A DNA stretch of 64,000 nt from Blasia pusilla (GCA_050084515.1 CM114273.1:4898001-4962000); one strand, 5' to 3'; positions 48,794 to 62,090 are shown, numbered from the stretch's first letter. Notes: generated from the sequence alone by a model not told the origin. Numbers and translations: made by a program.

Positions 48794-50401
48794 TTAATCC
48801 AGGGAAAATCCCATCGGGTATAACACTGCTCCACCAACCAAGACGTTGTAGGACTCTACATCAGTCACTATCGCCTTGGCTTGCACCACGGACTCATCTG
48901 TTGGATGCCCTGGGAAAATCTTCACCACAACCTCCTGTCGGGTGATATACTGTATGGTACTCACTCCACCCAAGGATGTCTGTATCTGGAATGGACAACG
49001 CTCCACATCGGCTCTCGTCAAGCCCAATCCTCTGAATGACGCTTTCCCCAACATCAGGGGTTGCGCTCCTGAATCCAACAAGACGCGCTGCAGACTAAAA
49101 ACTCTACCTCTGGGACTCACCAATTGGAAGACCGCTCCTCGGTTATCTAGCAACACAACACCAGGAGAAGCCATGGCACACTATATCGCGGATCTAGCGG
49201 GCATCTCCGCCATCCTAGCAGCCGCAGCCGCAACCTGCCATGAATCTGACATGGACGGCCCGAGCATCCGCTCCAAGGGCAGGTCCATCACCTCCTCTGC
49301 AATCACCTCTAAACGTGATGCAAGAACTCCAACTCCACGCTTACATAACGTAGCAGCCAGCCGAAAAGCCTCGGCGGGTATACCCCCAACGTCATAACAT
49401 CGGAAGCAGAAAATAAAGGAGCGCGGTACAAAATGGTGGCCTCCCCCAACAATGTGCTCAACACATGCCCCTCCTGAGCATCAACAATAGGAGTCGTCGC
49501 ACTCGCTTCTCCCATCGCCCTCCGTGTGTGCACACCAACAACATCACCAACTCTCCAGAAACTGTGATTAGGACCCATCGATGGGGTCCTCATCGCCTCG
49601 GACAACGTGAAAGACTGAGGAAGCCTAGTTTGTTTCCTGGCTGCTATGGATCCAAATCTGTGGCTGCTCCACACGTCACAACTTTGGCTGCCTCCATTTG
49701 GGCAACCCCGCACATCCAACCAGGATCCTCCATAGATGTGGCTGCTCCATATGATGTCCATGCCACGGATCCGACATCGGGTAATCTCAATGCCATAGCG
49801 GCAATCTGCTCTTGTAGCTGCTGTATGTGAGTAGCCATCCCAGCCTCACATCCGGCATCTCCTTTGGCGTGTCTAGGTGGTGGTACTCTACCTCCTCCAC
49901 GGGAAGCTCCTCGTCTCCCAACGGGACCACTTGGTGCACGATCTCTAGGCCCACCCAGACCGGCTACTCGCTCTTGTGCCCTCTCTCGCCCTCGGTCCGG
50001 ACGTAGCTCAAGATGTAAACTGAAATACCTGGCGCGTGTATGACTATACCTCTGACAATAGTCACACTAATAACCTCCTGGTGTAGTATTATCTCCTCCT
50101 CCATGTTGAGGCACACGTCCATGACCCTAACAAGTGCAATCGCGCTGATGATGAGCTCCACCACATGACCAACAAGTAATAGTAGGCCGTTGTTGCTGAG
50201 CCGCATATGAAGGCGCAAGTCTCTGTGGCACGGCCTCTTGGTATCCTCCCTAAGCTCGTGGTGCCACAGTCGACCTATCTCAGAGTCCACGTTGCTGCAC
50301 AGGTGGTGCAAACAATCGCGAGTGCTCTCGCCTATAACCCATGGTGGCTGCGCTCTCCTCCGCCATGTTGCGCTCAATATTCTCGGCGGTCCTAAAAACA
50401 T
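48794..50401 (-). pseudogene. Gag and aspartic protease, copy 2
   Basis: The protease frame (to 48,794) has RVLLDSGAQPLML with the D-S-G active site, and the flap-like YNVLVGGAVLYPMGF end. Upstream gag (about 50,401-49,300) is frameshifted; one frame carries a CCHC zinc knuckle, CWSCGGAHHQRDC, at about 50,190-50,150. Zinc knuckles bind element RNA. Stops show that the gag frame is broken. Confidence 0.75.
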
Positions 50402-50449
50402 CTCTCAACGTAGGGAAGGTGTTCATAAGAAGCACCCCCTCCCGCACCC

Positions 50450-50519
50450 GGAGCGTGTAGAGGAGTGTGTTAGGGATCCACCGTACGGTGGATCACCAAC
50501 ACACTCCTCTACACGCTCC
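50450..50519. other. 70-bp near-perfect palindrome upstream of gag
   Basis: Arms ggagcgtgtagaggagtgtg and its complement, with a perfect 20-bp palindromic centre gatccaccgtacggtggatc; about two mismatches in total. It lies ~50-120 bp 5' of the gag frame, where retroelements keep RNA dimerisation/packaging structures. Confidence 0.7.
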
Positions 50520-52293
50520 CCCTTGTCTCAAGGAGACACAGAAGGAGATCGAGGTGGTCTCTCACGTGGAGACCCTTGAAACCTTGTACCACTCCAGGTA
50601 AACCCTCCAGAGCTACTCTCAAGTCCACTACCTCGCCTCTCAAAATCCTAAAAGGACGTCGTGATGGCCCTCGTGCCCCTCTCACACGATCACTCTCAAC
50701 CTCGCGAGTAATTCCTCAATCACTCATCCCAAACATGCGGCACTCGATCTACACTCTCCCTCCCTGAGACGTGTAACGTGCGGCAACAAGCGGCATGGTG
50801 CGGCAAATCGACCAGGTTATCATCTCATCAACAATCTACCCTCAACTCTAGACATCCCACACAGGTCTATGTCCCCTAAACCACATACATAAATGATGCT
50901 CTCAGCATCCACACAACCCAATATCCCCAAATAAACTACCCAAATCCCAAAATCCCTCACGCATGCAGGATAAAGGACCATAATGGGTAACCTGAACACA
51001 TGTCGATGTCGCTCCTCAACAACTCCAAATATCAACCCCAACTCGGTCGTGGAGACAAATCCTCCAATCAGCAAGTCATACTCCCGTACTGACGCTGCTA
51101 AAAACTCCTAGATAGACAGTGCGGTTCCAGCGGAACGGTGCGGCGTTGCAGGCAGCACAAAATGCCTACGAACGGCACGGCCCTCGATGGTAGGATGCGG
51201 CACTCCGCAGCATACCCTCCTTAATCAACAATAAACCCACACTCTGCTCCATAATGACGGTGCGGCTCCGCGATCGAGAGGGTGTGGTGCGGCCACGAGC
51301 CATGCGGAAATCGGCGGCGTGTTGCGGCTACGGGCGTCACGACATGGTACTCGATCGTCATCGAGCGGCTACCAATCACAATATAGCAGCATGAAATAAA
51401 AACTCAAACACCATAACCAGAGGTCATCTACCATCACTGGATGATGACAAAACTGGGATGATGGTGGCAGCCAAACTAAAGTACATGGTGGCGGCGCAAG
51501 TCAGAGAATCAACGGTGGTCGTGGAAGACCCTCCACTTCGTAATGGCAAAAATGGCAACCAAAGGGTGGACAACGGCCGAATGCGGCTCTAAGCAACGCT
51601 GGGCAACAACAACGGCCGACAGTGGCCGATGGACCGTTGACAATGACAGTTGATCGTTGATGGTGACAACGGACCGTTGACGGTTGACGGTTGATTGGTG
51701 AGAGTGACTATGACGGTGACAGCCGCCGCCGACGTAGCAGCTGGTTTAGGGTTTGAACAATTTAACCCTAAGAATTTCCTAGCAATGGAAGTTTTGCAAG
51801 ATTGACCATAACTTTTTACTCGCAACTCCAAATTGTGCATTGTTTATTGCACAACAAGCACAGCTTCACGATCTACAACACTGTCAAAAATATTTGGAAT
51901 TGGACATTCGAGTGAAAATTGACGGGGATTGTTGTAAAGCCCAATGTCTCTTTCTCCTACACAAAATTTGGCAGCGCTTCCGCGCTGATTTCTCCCAACC
52001 AAAAAGTAAAACTTATAAAAATACAAATCAGCAAGCTACATGGTGCTCCTAAGAGCACAAATATAGGGCAATCCGCCCCCATAATCAACCCCTATCAGAA
52101 ATTGGGCAGCGCTTCTGCGTGCCACTCTTCCACAAAAAAAATTGGCAAATGCAAAGAACAATCAAAGCAGCCCTTGCTCCGGTGAGCACTCCCATGAGCT
52201 GCTGAACGGGGAACACAGTTCCCAACCTGCAAAAACAATGAGTGACTAGCGAGCTCCCCCATGAAGCTCTCTTACTCTCTCATTCTCTCTTTG
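50520..52293 (-). other. 5' leader of gypsy copy 2
   Basis: 50,530-51,700 matches the copy 3 leader, with GTGCGGC-rich sequence (about 51,110-51,360) and GTTGAC/GATGGTGAC repeats (51,620-51,720). 51,720-52,293 has no counterpart in copy 3. No PBS that I recognise follows the shortened 5' LTR. Confidence 0.6.
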
Positions 52294-52806
52294 TAAAGTA
52301 AGATCCAATCTCTCTCTACACCACTCACACCATAGCTCTCAAAGGTGTGCACTCTCTCTCATGTCTAACCAAACCCACTCTCCTAATGAGTGGCTTGGGT
52401 TACACTCACAAGGCAAGGGACCATAGCTCTGCCGCCTCATGCCAAGAGGTTCAACAAAGAGAGAATGAGCTCTCAAACTCTCTCTCCTTGAGGTATACCC
52501 CTCCCTTCTCCCAAGCTCTCTCCATGGTAACCTATTCTCCCAAGTCACCTACTTGGCTCTTGACTTGATGTAGGAGGTCAAGGGCCACTTACCAAAAATA
52601 GAAAGTCGATCATATATTTAAAATGATACTTATCTAAAATAGTAAGTTCCTCAATATGGCTCCAAATGAGCCGAAACGAAAGGGAAACCTGCTCTCTCAG
52701 GTTTTCCGAGGCCTCAGCAGGTCATCCTCGACCTACTGAGCGTGTCCTCCACTACTCACGAATGCGCTCTACTAGATCTCACCGATCTATCCTAAAATAC
52801 GTGACA
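52294..52806 (-). repeat. 5' LTR of gypsy copy 2
   Basis: 513 bp, TGTCACG on its outer (minus-strand) start; it matches the 3' LTR closely but lacks the terminal 126 bp at its inner side. Confidence 0.85.
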
Positions 52807-52811
52807 TACAT
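52807..52811 (+). other. Target-site duplication TACAT (right)
   Basis: Pairs with 42,207-42,211 and lies directly after the outer LTR end GTGACA. Confidence 0.85.
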
Positions 52812-53345
52812 CTTTGGGCAAGAGCAACTCCATATCCTACCTTCAACCACACAAGCAACTTCTCTTCGGAGAGTGGATCTTGTTATGTCTCTAGGTGGAT
52901 TTTGAACACTAGGTGATGTGGTGGTTGTTGATCCAACACGTTCTGATTTGGTGTGTTAAGTTGCACATACCAAAGGTTCAACGGACGAAGCTGCAGCAAG
53001 AATCAAGGAGTTAAGTTATGTTGCGAGACGTGCGACTGATGGATTTATTCCTTTTGTAGTGGAAGTATTCGGTCATTTACATGTGTCTTTTGATACTTTC
53101 CTGAAAAAATATACTCACCACTCCCTCGAGAATCATCACCTTGCCCCGCCCCGTAGTCCTTCTCTCTCTGTAGTTACTACTTATTTTCGGAAATGCATCT
53201 AAGTGGCCTTATAACGTGCACAAGCCTTGGCATTGATACGTCGTGCGGATGTGGTGGGTGGTTGCTCGCCTCATCGTCCATTCACATCTGACCAACCACT
53301 TGTGTTCTTGTCAGATTTGTTTCAGGCTATCAATCGTGTAGCTCG
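52807..53345 (+). pseudogene. Reverse-transcriptase-like ORF, right part
   Basis: Continues the frame of 42,044-42,211. Blocks VVVVDPTRSDLV, DEAAARIKELSYV, DGFIPFVVEVFGHLHVSFD and a final RAQALALIRRADVVGG are like the C-terminal region of RT-type ORFs known to me from streptophyte genomes (the DPTR..LV and FVP.A.E.FG.L blocks). In-frame stops at about 52,906 and 52,965. The ORF ends at 53,348. Confidence 0.5.
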
Positions 53346-53348
53346 TTG

Positions 53349-56300
53349 AGTCGGTGTTTGCTTTGGCTAGTTGCCACTTCCTTTTTGCATTCCATTATGC
53401 AATTTTTGACGGCTCTTTTGAGATGTTATTACCTTTCTTTATCCTCTTTTGAGGTTTATTTCATAATAAAGTGGATATATATATATATTCATGTTTCAAT
53501 GTTTCTATATGATCCTATTAAGTTTTGTGACACATGTCACACATAGGAGCAGCAAAAAAAAATCATCTTCAAATATTTATTTATTTATTTTCCATTTTTC
53601 CATTTTTTTCTATATTATAACTGGAATAATCCTTTTAAAATTTCCTTGATGTTGTAATCTCAACTACCATTGGTACTACTATTACTACTACTTGAATACG
53701 CATATAAACATCCAAATTTCTTCCACATAATCTTAACACATGAATAAATTTTCTGTAAAGACATGTAAGTTTTCCTCTTATCATGAAAGGATTCAAACAA
53801 AGAGGGGAAAACATCTTCTATCTGCTTTCTTGTTGCATGTAAACCTTTGTTGCTGTAATGATATTCACTAGTAAGATGCATATGTTATCATACTCTATTT
53901 ACTTATCTCAAATTTATAGTGGGGATAGACATCGCTCGCTTCTAAAAAATGAATTTCATAACTTAATCATGTAAAAATTAAGAAGACGCCTTCTTCCAAT
54001 TTTAAATAAAGTAGCATTTCTTTATGATGTGATTTCTATATTGAAGAATTAGCTTCCTTCAGTTGTTAAGTATCCTAAGATAATTTGACAAATTATCTCA
54101 TTTAATAAATTGTGTGTGTGATAAGTGAGTGATTTGCAATTAAAGCATGGCCATGACTCATACATCTTTTTTTTTCATGTTTTTTTCAAGTGTGAGGACT
54201 TGCAAGGCACTCACACCTACACCTCACAACACTCTTCCACATAACTTGCAAAATGCTTACTCGCAACACACTTACAATAGGTCCATTAAGTACATGCAAT
54301 GGTCTCACAAAAGACTCGAAAAATATTTGATGACTCGAGGAGTCATCAAATATCACCTCTCTCCCCCCCTACGTTCACTTTCCACCTAAATGAGCCAAGA
54401 TATTTCTCTCATATCCCAAAACCTAAATTTTAATCTCTCACTAGGTATCTCCTATCCCATACCTCTACATGCTCACATGTGGGGATGGTATAAGGACATC
54501 CACATAGGGTCGCATGGCACTTCACGTAGTGCTCCACTGCATGATCAAGTAACTCCAAAAGCCATAAGAGGTCGATGGCAGGCTTGAATGGTGCCTCATA
54601 GTTGCTCCAACCCGTGTGGATGGGGGTTCAGAAACCGTCGTTGGTGTTTCGCATTTGATGGTTGTACATCATTTCAACCTCTTGTGCAACAGTAAGGTGA
54701 CATCCAAGAAGCTTCCGGGTGTGGGCATCTTAGAGTCTTGGGGTCAAGGTTTAGGGTGTCACAACCAACCTGAGTTGTGAGTGGCTTTTGCATCGTTTTA
54801 GTTGAACATGCAAAAAACCGTATGAACTTGTGAACCACAATAGGCAACGGTTGGCGGTTGTCTTGTCCAATTTTGGCGAAGCGTTCAAATAGGAGGTGAA
54901 AGAAGGATGTCGATGGTTTGAGTTCTTGGGAGAAGGTGGTTCAAGTTGCTTTGAAGAGGTGGCTCCAAACATGAGATTTTGGGATCAAACAAAGGAGTTG
55001 CGTAGGGCGGGTCTTTCAATATTGCATCAAGAGGGGACATTAGGATGATTGGAATTTTCCAAAATACCTTCAAAGTATTGCTATGGATCCTCATTGCCAC
55101 TCTTGAAGTTGTTTTATCTTCAACTTCCCTAAATTGTACTCTAAAAATTGAACATGGGTGTTCTGCACTCACTAAAAGGGACACTACTAATTCACAATAT
55201 TTTGCAATCATATTCATGTGATTGAGAGCGACAACATGATTGTATTCAACTTCATTGTCTCATGCTCTGTAAGTAAGAGAGAGTTTAAATCACATACATC
55301 TAAGCATACATTGTAGAATTTTGAATTGATCTTCTATATACAATGATGACAATCAGACTAAATTATCTATAGGGTTGTGCTTACCATAGTGGCATGGATG
55401 TGTGGATCTTTTGATGTTCAAGGTATTGTCTAAGCTACCATGAGCCTTGGAGATCTTAAAAGCCATAACGAGAATATTTGGAATTAAGCCTGAATGCTCT
55501 ATACCATATATTCCTTGCCATGACACAACATATCCAAATATTATATTGGACGGAATTTGAACAATATGGGGTGCACGAAAGATCTAAGTTTTGAATGCAT
55601 TTTGTGCATGTGTGGTAGGCTCATAGTGTTCCATAAATCTATATTGAAGTCAGTAGGATTTCAAGGTAATTATGAGTTTTCAAAGCAATACATGTATGGA
55701 TGTTGCTCGCTTTAGGCATTTACGGATTGGGCTTACATGGGCAGAGAACATTGAAAAATATCTCACTAGAAGCATGGGAAATGTACAAACTTGGGTGAAT
55801 AATATTTCCCACAGCAATGGAGACACCCAATTCCACCCGAATGATAGCATTTGCAAATCCTCGCACTCCAAGGATAATAGCTATCTTATAGAATAGGTCA
55901 TTTTGAGAATATCCACATGTATTTGCACTTGCTTGCGTGGGGTTGCAAGGCCTAAGGAGAGATGGCTCAGCTATAGCTTTGTATCCTAGATCACGTGGAG
56001 TTGGGTACCACATTTGGTTGGATTTTTACTTCCCTAAACATAAGGGAATAGAGTTTGTAGTGACAAGAGAAGACAAGGGCAAGTTCAAAGCCACCAACAT
56101 CAATAACATTAGGAAGACAATAGTAAGGTCATAACATAATTATGTGGCCAAAGTGACTTGTTGTCTTTGCTTGAAAAGAAGGGTCCAGCCAAGCGAGTCC
56201 ATCAAGTTTCCATTGTGGATGTTGGGGATGGCTCCCAAGAAAATCTCTCATCGAGGAAACCCATATTGATAAGGGTGGTACTATGCATTCATCTTCCACT

Positions 56301-59250
56301 TCAATGGACTTGTCTTAAGTCATTAATTTCATGGCTATTTTGAGACTCGCAAGTGAGGTATCTATGGAGTTTCTAGTTGTACATGTTATTTGCCATTGGA
56401 TTTGTAGTCTTTGTTGGAGTATGCACTTACTGGTTTTGTATGGGAGGATATGTGATGTGCGGATGCCAATGGTGGGAAGACGAACACCACCCAAACTACA
56501 TAAGTAGCTAGATTTTCCTTATGATGTATGGAGTAGTAGTTTTTTTTAGGAGTAGGAAAATAGACAAATATTCTATTTGGTTTAAGGCACATCTTCTTGT
56601 TCTTTTAGTTTTGGGAAAAAACATAGTTGTTGGTCTAGCAAAGGAATGACTACCCTATACCTTTGTTGAGCCATGTCATGAGACGTCCTTTTTCTACTCC
56701 TATGGAGTGGAAACATTAGTGCTACAATGCAGGGCATGACCAATGGGTTTGTCTAAGCTCACTCTACATTGAGTTTATCCGAGCTCATGAGGTTTTCAAT
56801 CTCCACCTCTATAGCCACCACTTGCTCCCCCTTCCTTCTTGCAACAGGGTTTTCACCAAGAAGAAGGGGAAAAAAATTGAGGACATTGATCCAAACATGG
56901 CATCAAATGATGATCAGATAGTTCAATGCATACTTTTTTTATTGCATTATAAATTTTTTTATTTCTCCAATGTCCTGTTTTGTACTCCCTTCATTATGTA
57001 CATCCGAATTGGATATTTTAAAAGTTCATGACTTGTCGAGTATGGTAAAAAAAAAATCATCCAATTCAAATGATATTTTCTTGTGTTGTAGCATGTATAG
57101 CTATTCTCCTACCACCATAGATTAACACTAAACGTTAACCCAACCTAAACTTTGCACATTTGGAGTTTTGTGGGTCTTTAAATTAAAGTGTATATACTCC
57201 AAACATCTTCATGTGATCTTAAATCAATTAGTCATGTAAAAAATTATCCAAACCTTTGTTTTAGCATATACAGCCATTGTTAGAATAGTTCGAAAGAATC
57301 TCCAATTCAAGCTTGCATATTCATAAAGAACTTGTTTATAGCGAGCTTGAAAGTCCCATTCTTGCTCGAATGCTTATTTCTTGTTTATTTTCAGTAAGAA
57401 TATGATCCGTTTATTCTCTTCCATGGCTGCTAAGCACTATCACAAAGCCCCCTTCTATTGCTAACTTGAGGGTGAAGGGCACAATATAGAAGCCATGGTC
57501 TGTTTAGTGGAGAAAGAAAGAACTTATGCTACAAAAGGCTCAAAGACACTCCAGATTGGTTGCAAGCACCTTAGCACATATGCCGTAGCAGCAGGACCTT
57601 TGAAGTCTTGCTTTGTGAGGCGAATTTTTTGAGCCTTGGGAACCTCAAGCCATGGGCTTGCTTGATGAAGGAGACCCACTTTAAACTTTTTTGATGTATC
57701 TTATTCTATGCATTGCACCAAACTTGTATTGTATTAGAATGGATCAAGGCTTCAAAGTTTATCCTCCCTACTTCCCCCCTATCCCGCCCATCCCTCCACT
57801 TCATGCTTTTGACTTAGGCACATATTGGCAGTTGGAAAGTATGATTATGCACATTTCATCATTGTGGACAAAAGATGGCATATGCCAAGACTTATGGGAT
57901 GCAAGAGCAGAGACTAGAAACCAACTCATGGAAGCTGGACTTGCATTTTTTGATACCATGAGGTCTATTGAACAACAAATCTTGTGCTCATCAAAAGCAT
58001 ACTACGGCCTAAAGGATTTGGGTCGAGCACTATATGCCTTCAATCTATAAGGCCTCTCCCGGTCTTTGCCCCCTTGGAGGCCGCAATTTGAAGAGGCATA
58101 TCGTGCTTGGAAGCTTGTGTAGAAAGCTTCCATTGTAGATTGATTGAGGGTTAAGGTTAGACATATGTACATCAAGGGGGTTGGCTTGACGGAGGATCGA
58201 GCTATCATACAAGCTTGAACCTACCACACATTGCATTATATAGGGGGCCTATTGGTTTCTAAAGTTGTTGGTTTAGAGTTTCATATTGTATTATTCATGC
58301 AATTTGCTTCAACTTCGAATATTTGGGGTTCAATTCCAATATTGGTGTATGATGAATTTTTTGTTATCCTTCCTAGTCCGATGTTCCTTACTGCTAAGAA
58401 TAAAAGAATTATGAAATTTGCAAGGTGGATTGGATGGGAGGTCACGAACTCATCAAATTACGATCCTCATTCATCCCCATCGCCAAAGGAAATCATTCAT
58501 CCTCGAAAGAATATTGATGCTTTTCTCCTTTTTGCTCCGCAACACTCCTGCCTACAACAAAGAATCCTAAGTATTAAAGGGCAGATCTTCTAGACAAAAG
58601 AGGTTTTAGTATTAGTAGCAGAGTATCCCAGAGGCTTACAAGAAGACCACCATCAGAGTCAACACTTGCCATTACTAACTCACATTGATCGGTTTGAGAA
58701 GAGGTCCAAAAATAAGTAGGAAGTGAAAGTGTCCAAGATGGAAGCAAAAAAAGACAACCATGAGACAATTTGTAGGTTTACATGGGCCCCATAATGCAGA
58801 GATTACTCATGCCAAGAATGAGATATGTTTATGGAATCTTAAACTTTTGGCATGAATTGCTTTGGATGTTTTTTCTTATTGGTCTAACATGTTTTTTCGT
58901 ACAAGATCAAAGGCATAATAACAAACATGAACATAAAAAAATATTGTGTTGAGACTCCTCCCAATTACGAGGTATTTCATACTCAATACAAGTTGAAAAC
59001 GAGGTTTTTTCCAAATGAGCGCATTTGGAAAAAATTGCCTTGTATCATCTTCAACTTCAATTCCCTTGACTATATCCATATGCAAAGCAAATCCTGGTTG
59101 CTACAAGCATGTCGATGAATGCAACCGTTGAGGTTGCAACATTTTTTGTAGATGAATAAAATCATCAATTGAATTGTTTTTTTTTGGCTTAACTTATCTA
59201 GTTGATTATTTGGTTACCTGATAAATACCTTTGGTCTATGTAAGTTATGG
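53349..59250. other. AT-rich DNA without recognised genes
   Basis: Short frames only, none recognised (the longest, e.g. 57,691-58,050 and 58,231-58,593 on plus, look like chance or decayed repeats). A (TA)n run is at 53,475-53,488 and a perfect 14-bp-stem hairpin at 54,323-54,353. Probably old repeat DNA. Confidence 0.4.
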
Positions 59251-59254
59251 CCAA

Positions 59255-59692
59255 GGGCTTCTAAGAGCCCGATCCCATGGATAGGTGCACATACTACGGT
59301 GACCCTCATTTCTACGTTTGAAATAGTTTACCAATGGATAATGCAACAAAATACATTAGTCCCTAATAACTACTTCCGATCATAACCAAGTCAAGGTTGC
59401 CATGATGTTGGATCATCTGTAGCCAAAAATTATGGCCTCCAATTTCTGGTGTGCATGGGATCTAGCCCTAAAAGCCTGATCCCATGGACGGGCGCATAAG
59501 TCACAAGAACCTTCATTTCAGCATCCGAAAAAATTTACCAATGAATAATATAACAAAATATCTTTGTTTTTAATAACTACTTCTGATTATAGCCCATTTT
59601 TGCACACCACACCACAAACGGGTGACCATAGATGCACACCACGCCATAAACCGATGATCCTCTATGGTCGCCCGTTTATGGTGTGGTGTGCA
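59255..59692 (+). repeat. Dimeric dispersed repeat, copy B
   Basis: Second copy of the repeat at 34,638-35,026. Two halves ~209 bp apart share gatcccatgga and tttaccaatg. At the right end there is a 31-bp inverted repeat (59,601-59,631 with 59,662-59,692, two mismatches) around a 30-bp loop. Confidence 0.8.
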
Positions 59693-59699
59693 TAGGATG

Positions 59700-62090
59700 T
59701 GGCCCAAAGAAAACGGCGTCGGGAAATATCACTCTTCCTTGAAAGCCCTTCGCCGCCGATCAGAATAGTCTTTCATAATTTTCCCGACCTCCCAACACAT
59801 TTCCTAGCACCACCCTACTACTAAAGAGAGACTAATCCATACCGTTGAGATCATGGTCACTCTTATTACATCAGCGGTGTGCACCATGATATACCACTTC
59901 TACAAGAAAAGTCATTGGATAATTTGTGGTTGGTTTACTTACAAGGCTTTAAAAAATAGGAAAAGTAAGGGCTCTTATACATAGGATGTTTTGTATTGCA
60001 CTATCTACATAGTAATATGTTCTTATTAACCTTCCTTGGGTGCCTTGAAGGTCTTACATCCTCGGACGGTCCCAACATCCCCAAAGCAAAATCATCAAGA
60101 ATAGACTTTACATTTTATATAGCCATGGTGATCGCACAATGGATGGCTTGGTTGTGTACTACTCCTTTGGGCTTGAGAATGCCACATACCATAAAAAAAT
60201 CCTCCATTTTAGCGGTAAGCAATTCAAGTAACCAAATAATCCACCTAGTTCCTTCTATGAGCATACTTGCTTAGAGATGAACCTTCAATGTGGCGTACCA
60301 CCTCTCAATGGCCACCTCAGTGTCTTGCGTACATCAGGCTTGATGTCGGTACCCTTTTGCCCATTTTGATAGTTTCGGGTGCTAGTAGCCTACATATTAG
60401 TTCATGAAGTGCGGTTCGATCACTTGTTGATGAATTGCAATGATATTTGTTATGAATGTGCACATAAGAAGACATGTATGCTTGGAATAGATAATAATGA
60501 TGTCATAAAAGTTATTAAAATTCAAGCCAACGGAACACTTACCAACTTAATCACAATTTGTGGCTAGGTCTTGGTTATTATCTGCTTTGGCTACAGGGCA
60601 TCGCACATGTTGGTGTAATTTTTGTAGCCTACTTCTTTCTCATATACCATATATAAAGATGATTGCGGACATCTGGGAAGACATCTTTAAGTGCACATTG
60701 CTCACCCTTTCAATCGTCTACTATGAAGCAAGAAGGCCTGAACATAATCAGATTGCTACCATTTACTAATGTCATGCTCTCGACACAAATTTTGATGCTT
60801 GTCAATACCTCTACAATGTCTTCATGCATATGGTGTTGGAGAACCTCCTAGACCATCGGTAAGGCTATTGTGGAATGAATCAAACCCAAGTAGCGTGGAA
60901 AGGTTGACATTGTAGGAGATGCATACAAAAACCACAAGGCATGTGTTGTTAGTTTCATAAACATAATAGTCATGGTCGTAAAATCCATCCTAAGTTTTTG
61001 GATCAAATTTAGATAATTGCTTGGAGTTAATAACATCGATTAAAAAATATGCAAGCCACAACCGGGTTACAAGTGTATAATTGAAAAGAAAGTAGGAACT
61101 TTTGTGCTATCAGCAAACTCAACAAAGTTATAATTTAGGGGAACAAGGATATCAAGAAAATACATTTTTTATAACAATATCTTAAAATCTCAACCATCTT
61201 GGAGCCAAGGATGGTCTTGAAGTCTACTAGTTGTTGTGAACCCTAACTATTTGTAGTTCTCAAGACTTCGATTCTAAACAAACATGTGCTAAAGCCCACT
61301 AGCAATAAACTCATATAAGTTCTACTTCAGGAATACAATAACAAGCCAAAAACAAATATTTCATGAAAGGCATATATCTCGTAGCTAGTCTCCACCACCC
61401 TAGACTAGGTTTAGGTCTTGCAATGTGCGACATTGTGAACCCTAACTATTTGCGCTTCTCCATAGCAATTAAAAAAACATGCGCTAAAGCTCTCCCAGAT
61501 GCATGTAATAAACAAGTCATGATCAAAATGTTCATGGCCATGGTATGAACCATGAATTGTGAGTTTGTGAACCGTACTGGTATCGTCGGTGCTATCATAG
61601 CCTCATGCTTACCTCCTCACAAAATTCTTAATGTTGAATCCATTAATGACTTGAACATTAAGAATTCATGGATATGGGTCTTTAGACTTCCTAAACATCT
61701 CTTGCTAAACGATGCTTAGCTTTAGAATTGTCTTCAATGTGTTGTCAAATCCATTTGGCCTGCTCTTTCATTATGTGATCATGGCTAATGCTAACGTGGA
61801 ATAGATATTCTACAAAGTCTCCATACAAACCACTAGGTTTGGGTGCTCTCTATGCATTGCAAATTGCCAAAGTCTAATCAAGATCACCATGATAAATATA
61901 TCTATCCTTGTCTATGTTGATGTTGTGGGTATCTATTCAACATGCAACTTGATCTAGTGTAAGGTGAAACAATCACCAAATGACATGTGCAACCCCAACC
62001 TTGGAACATGCCAAGTTGCTTTAATGGGCTCTCAGGCCTGCTCCCTTTACCACCTTGCTTCTTTAACCCTTCAATGAAAGTCTTCCATGT
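59700..62090. other. Unassigned AT-rich stretch
   Basis: No recognised coding sequence or repeat. Short frames at 59,996-60,274 and 60,560-60,769 (plus) resemble nothing I know. Confidence 0.4.

Larger units (their letters stand above)
42212..52806 (-). mobile_element. DNMT- and PHD-carrying gypsy element, copy 2 (near full length)
   Basis: The most complete copy, about 10.6 kb including a 617-bp solo LTR inside. Flanked by the 5-bp duplication TACAT (42,207-42,211 and 52,807-52,811). On the minus strand: 5' LTR (52,806-52,294), leader to about 50,402, gag with zinc knuckle, protease, DNMT (48,709-47,296), RT/RNase H, integrase, PHD finger (43,786-43,412), 3' UTR, duplicated LTR end (42,977-42,852), 3' LTR (42,849-42,212). 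Several frameshifts and stops, so not autonomous now. Confidence 0.9.
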
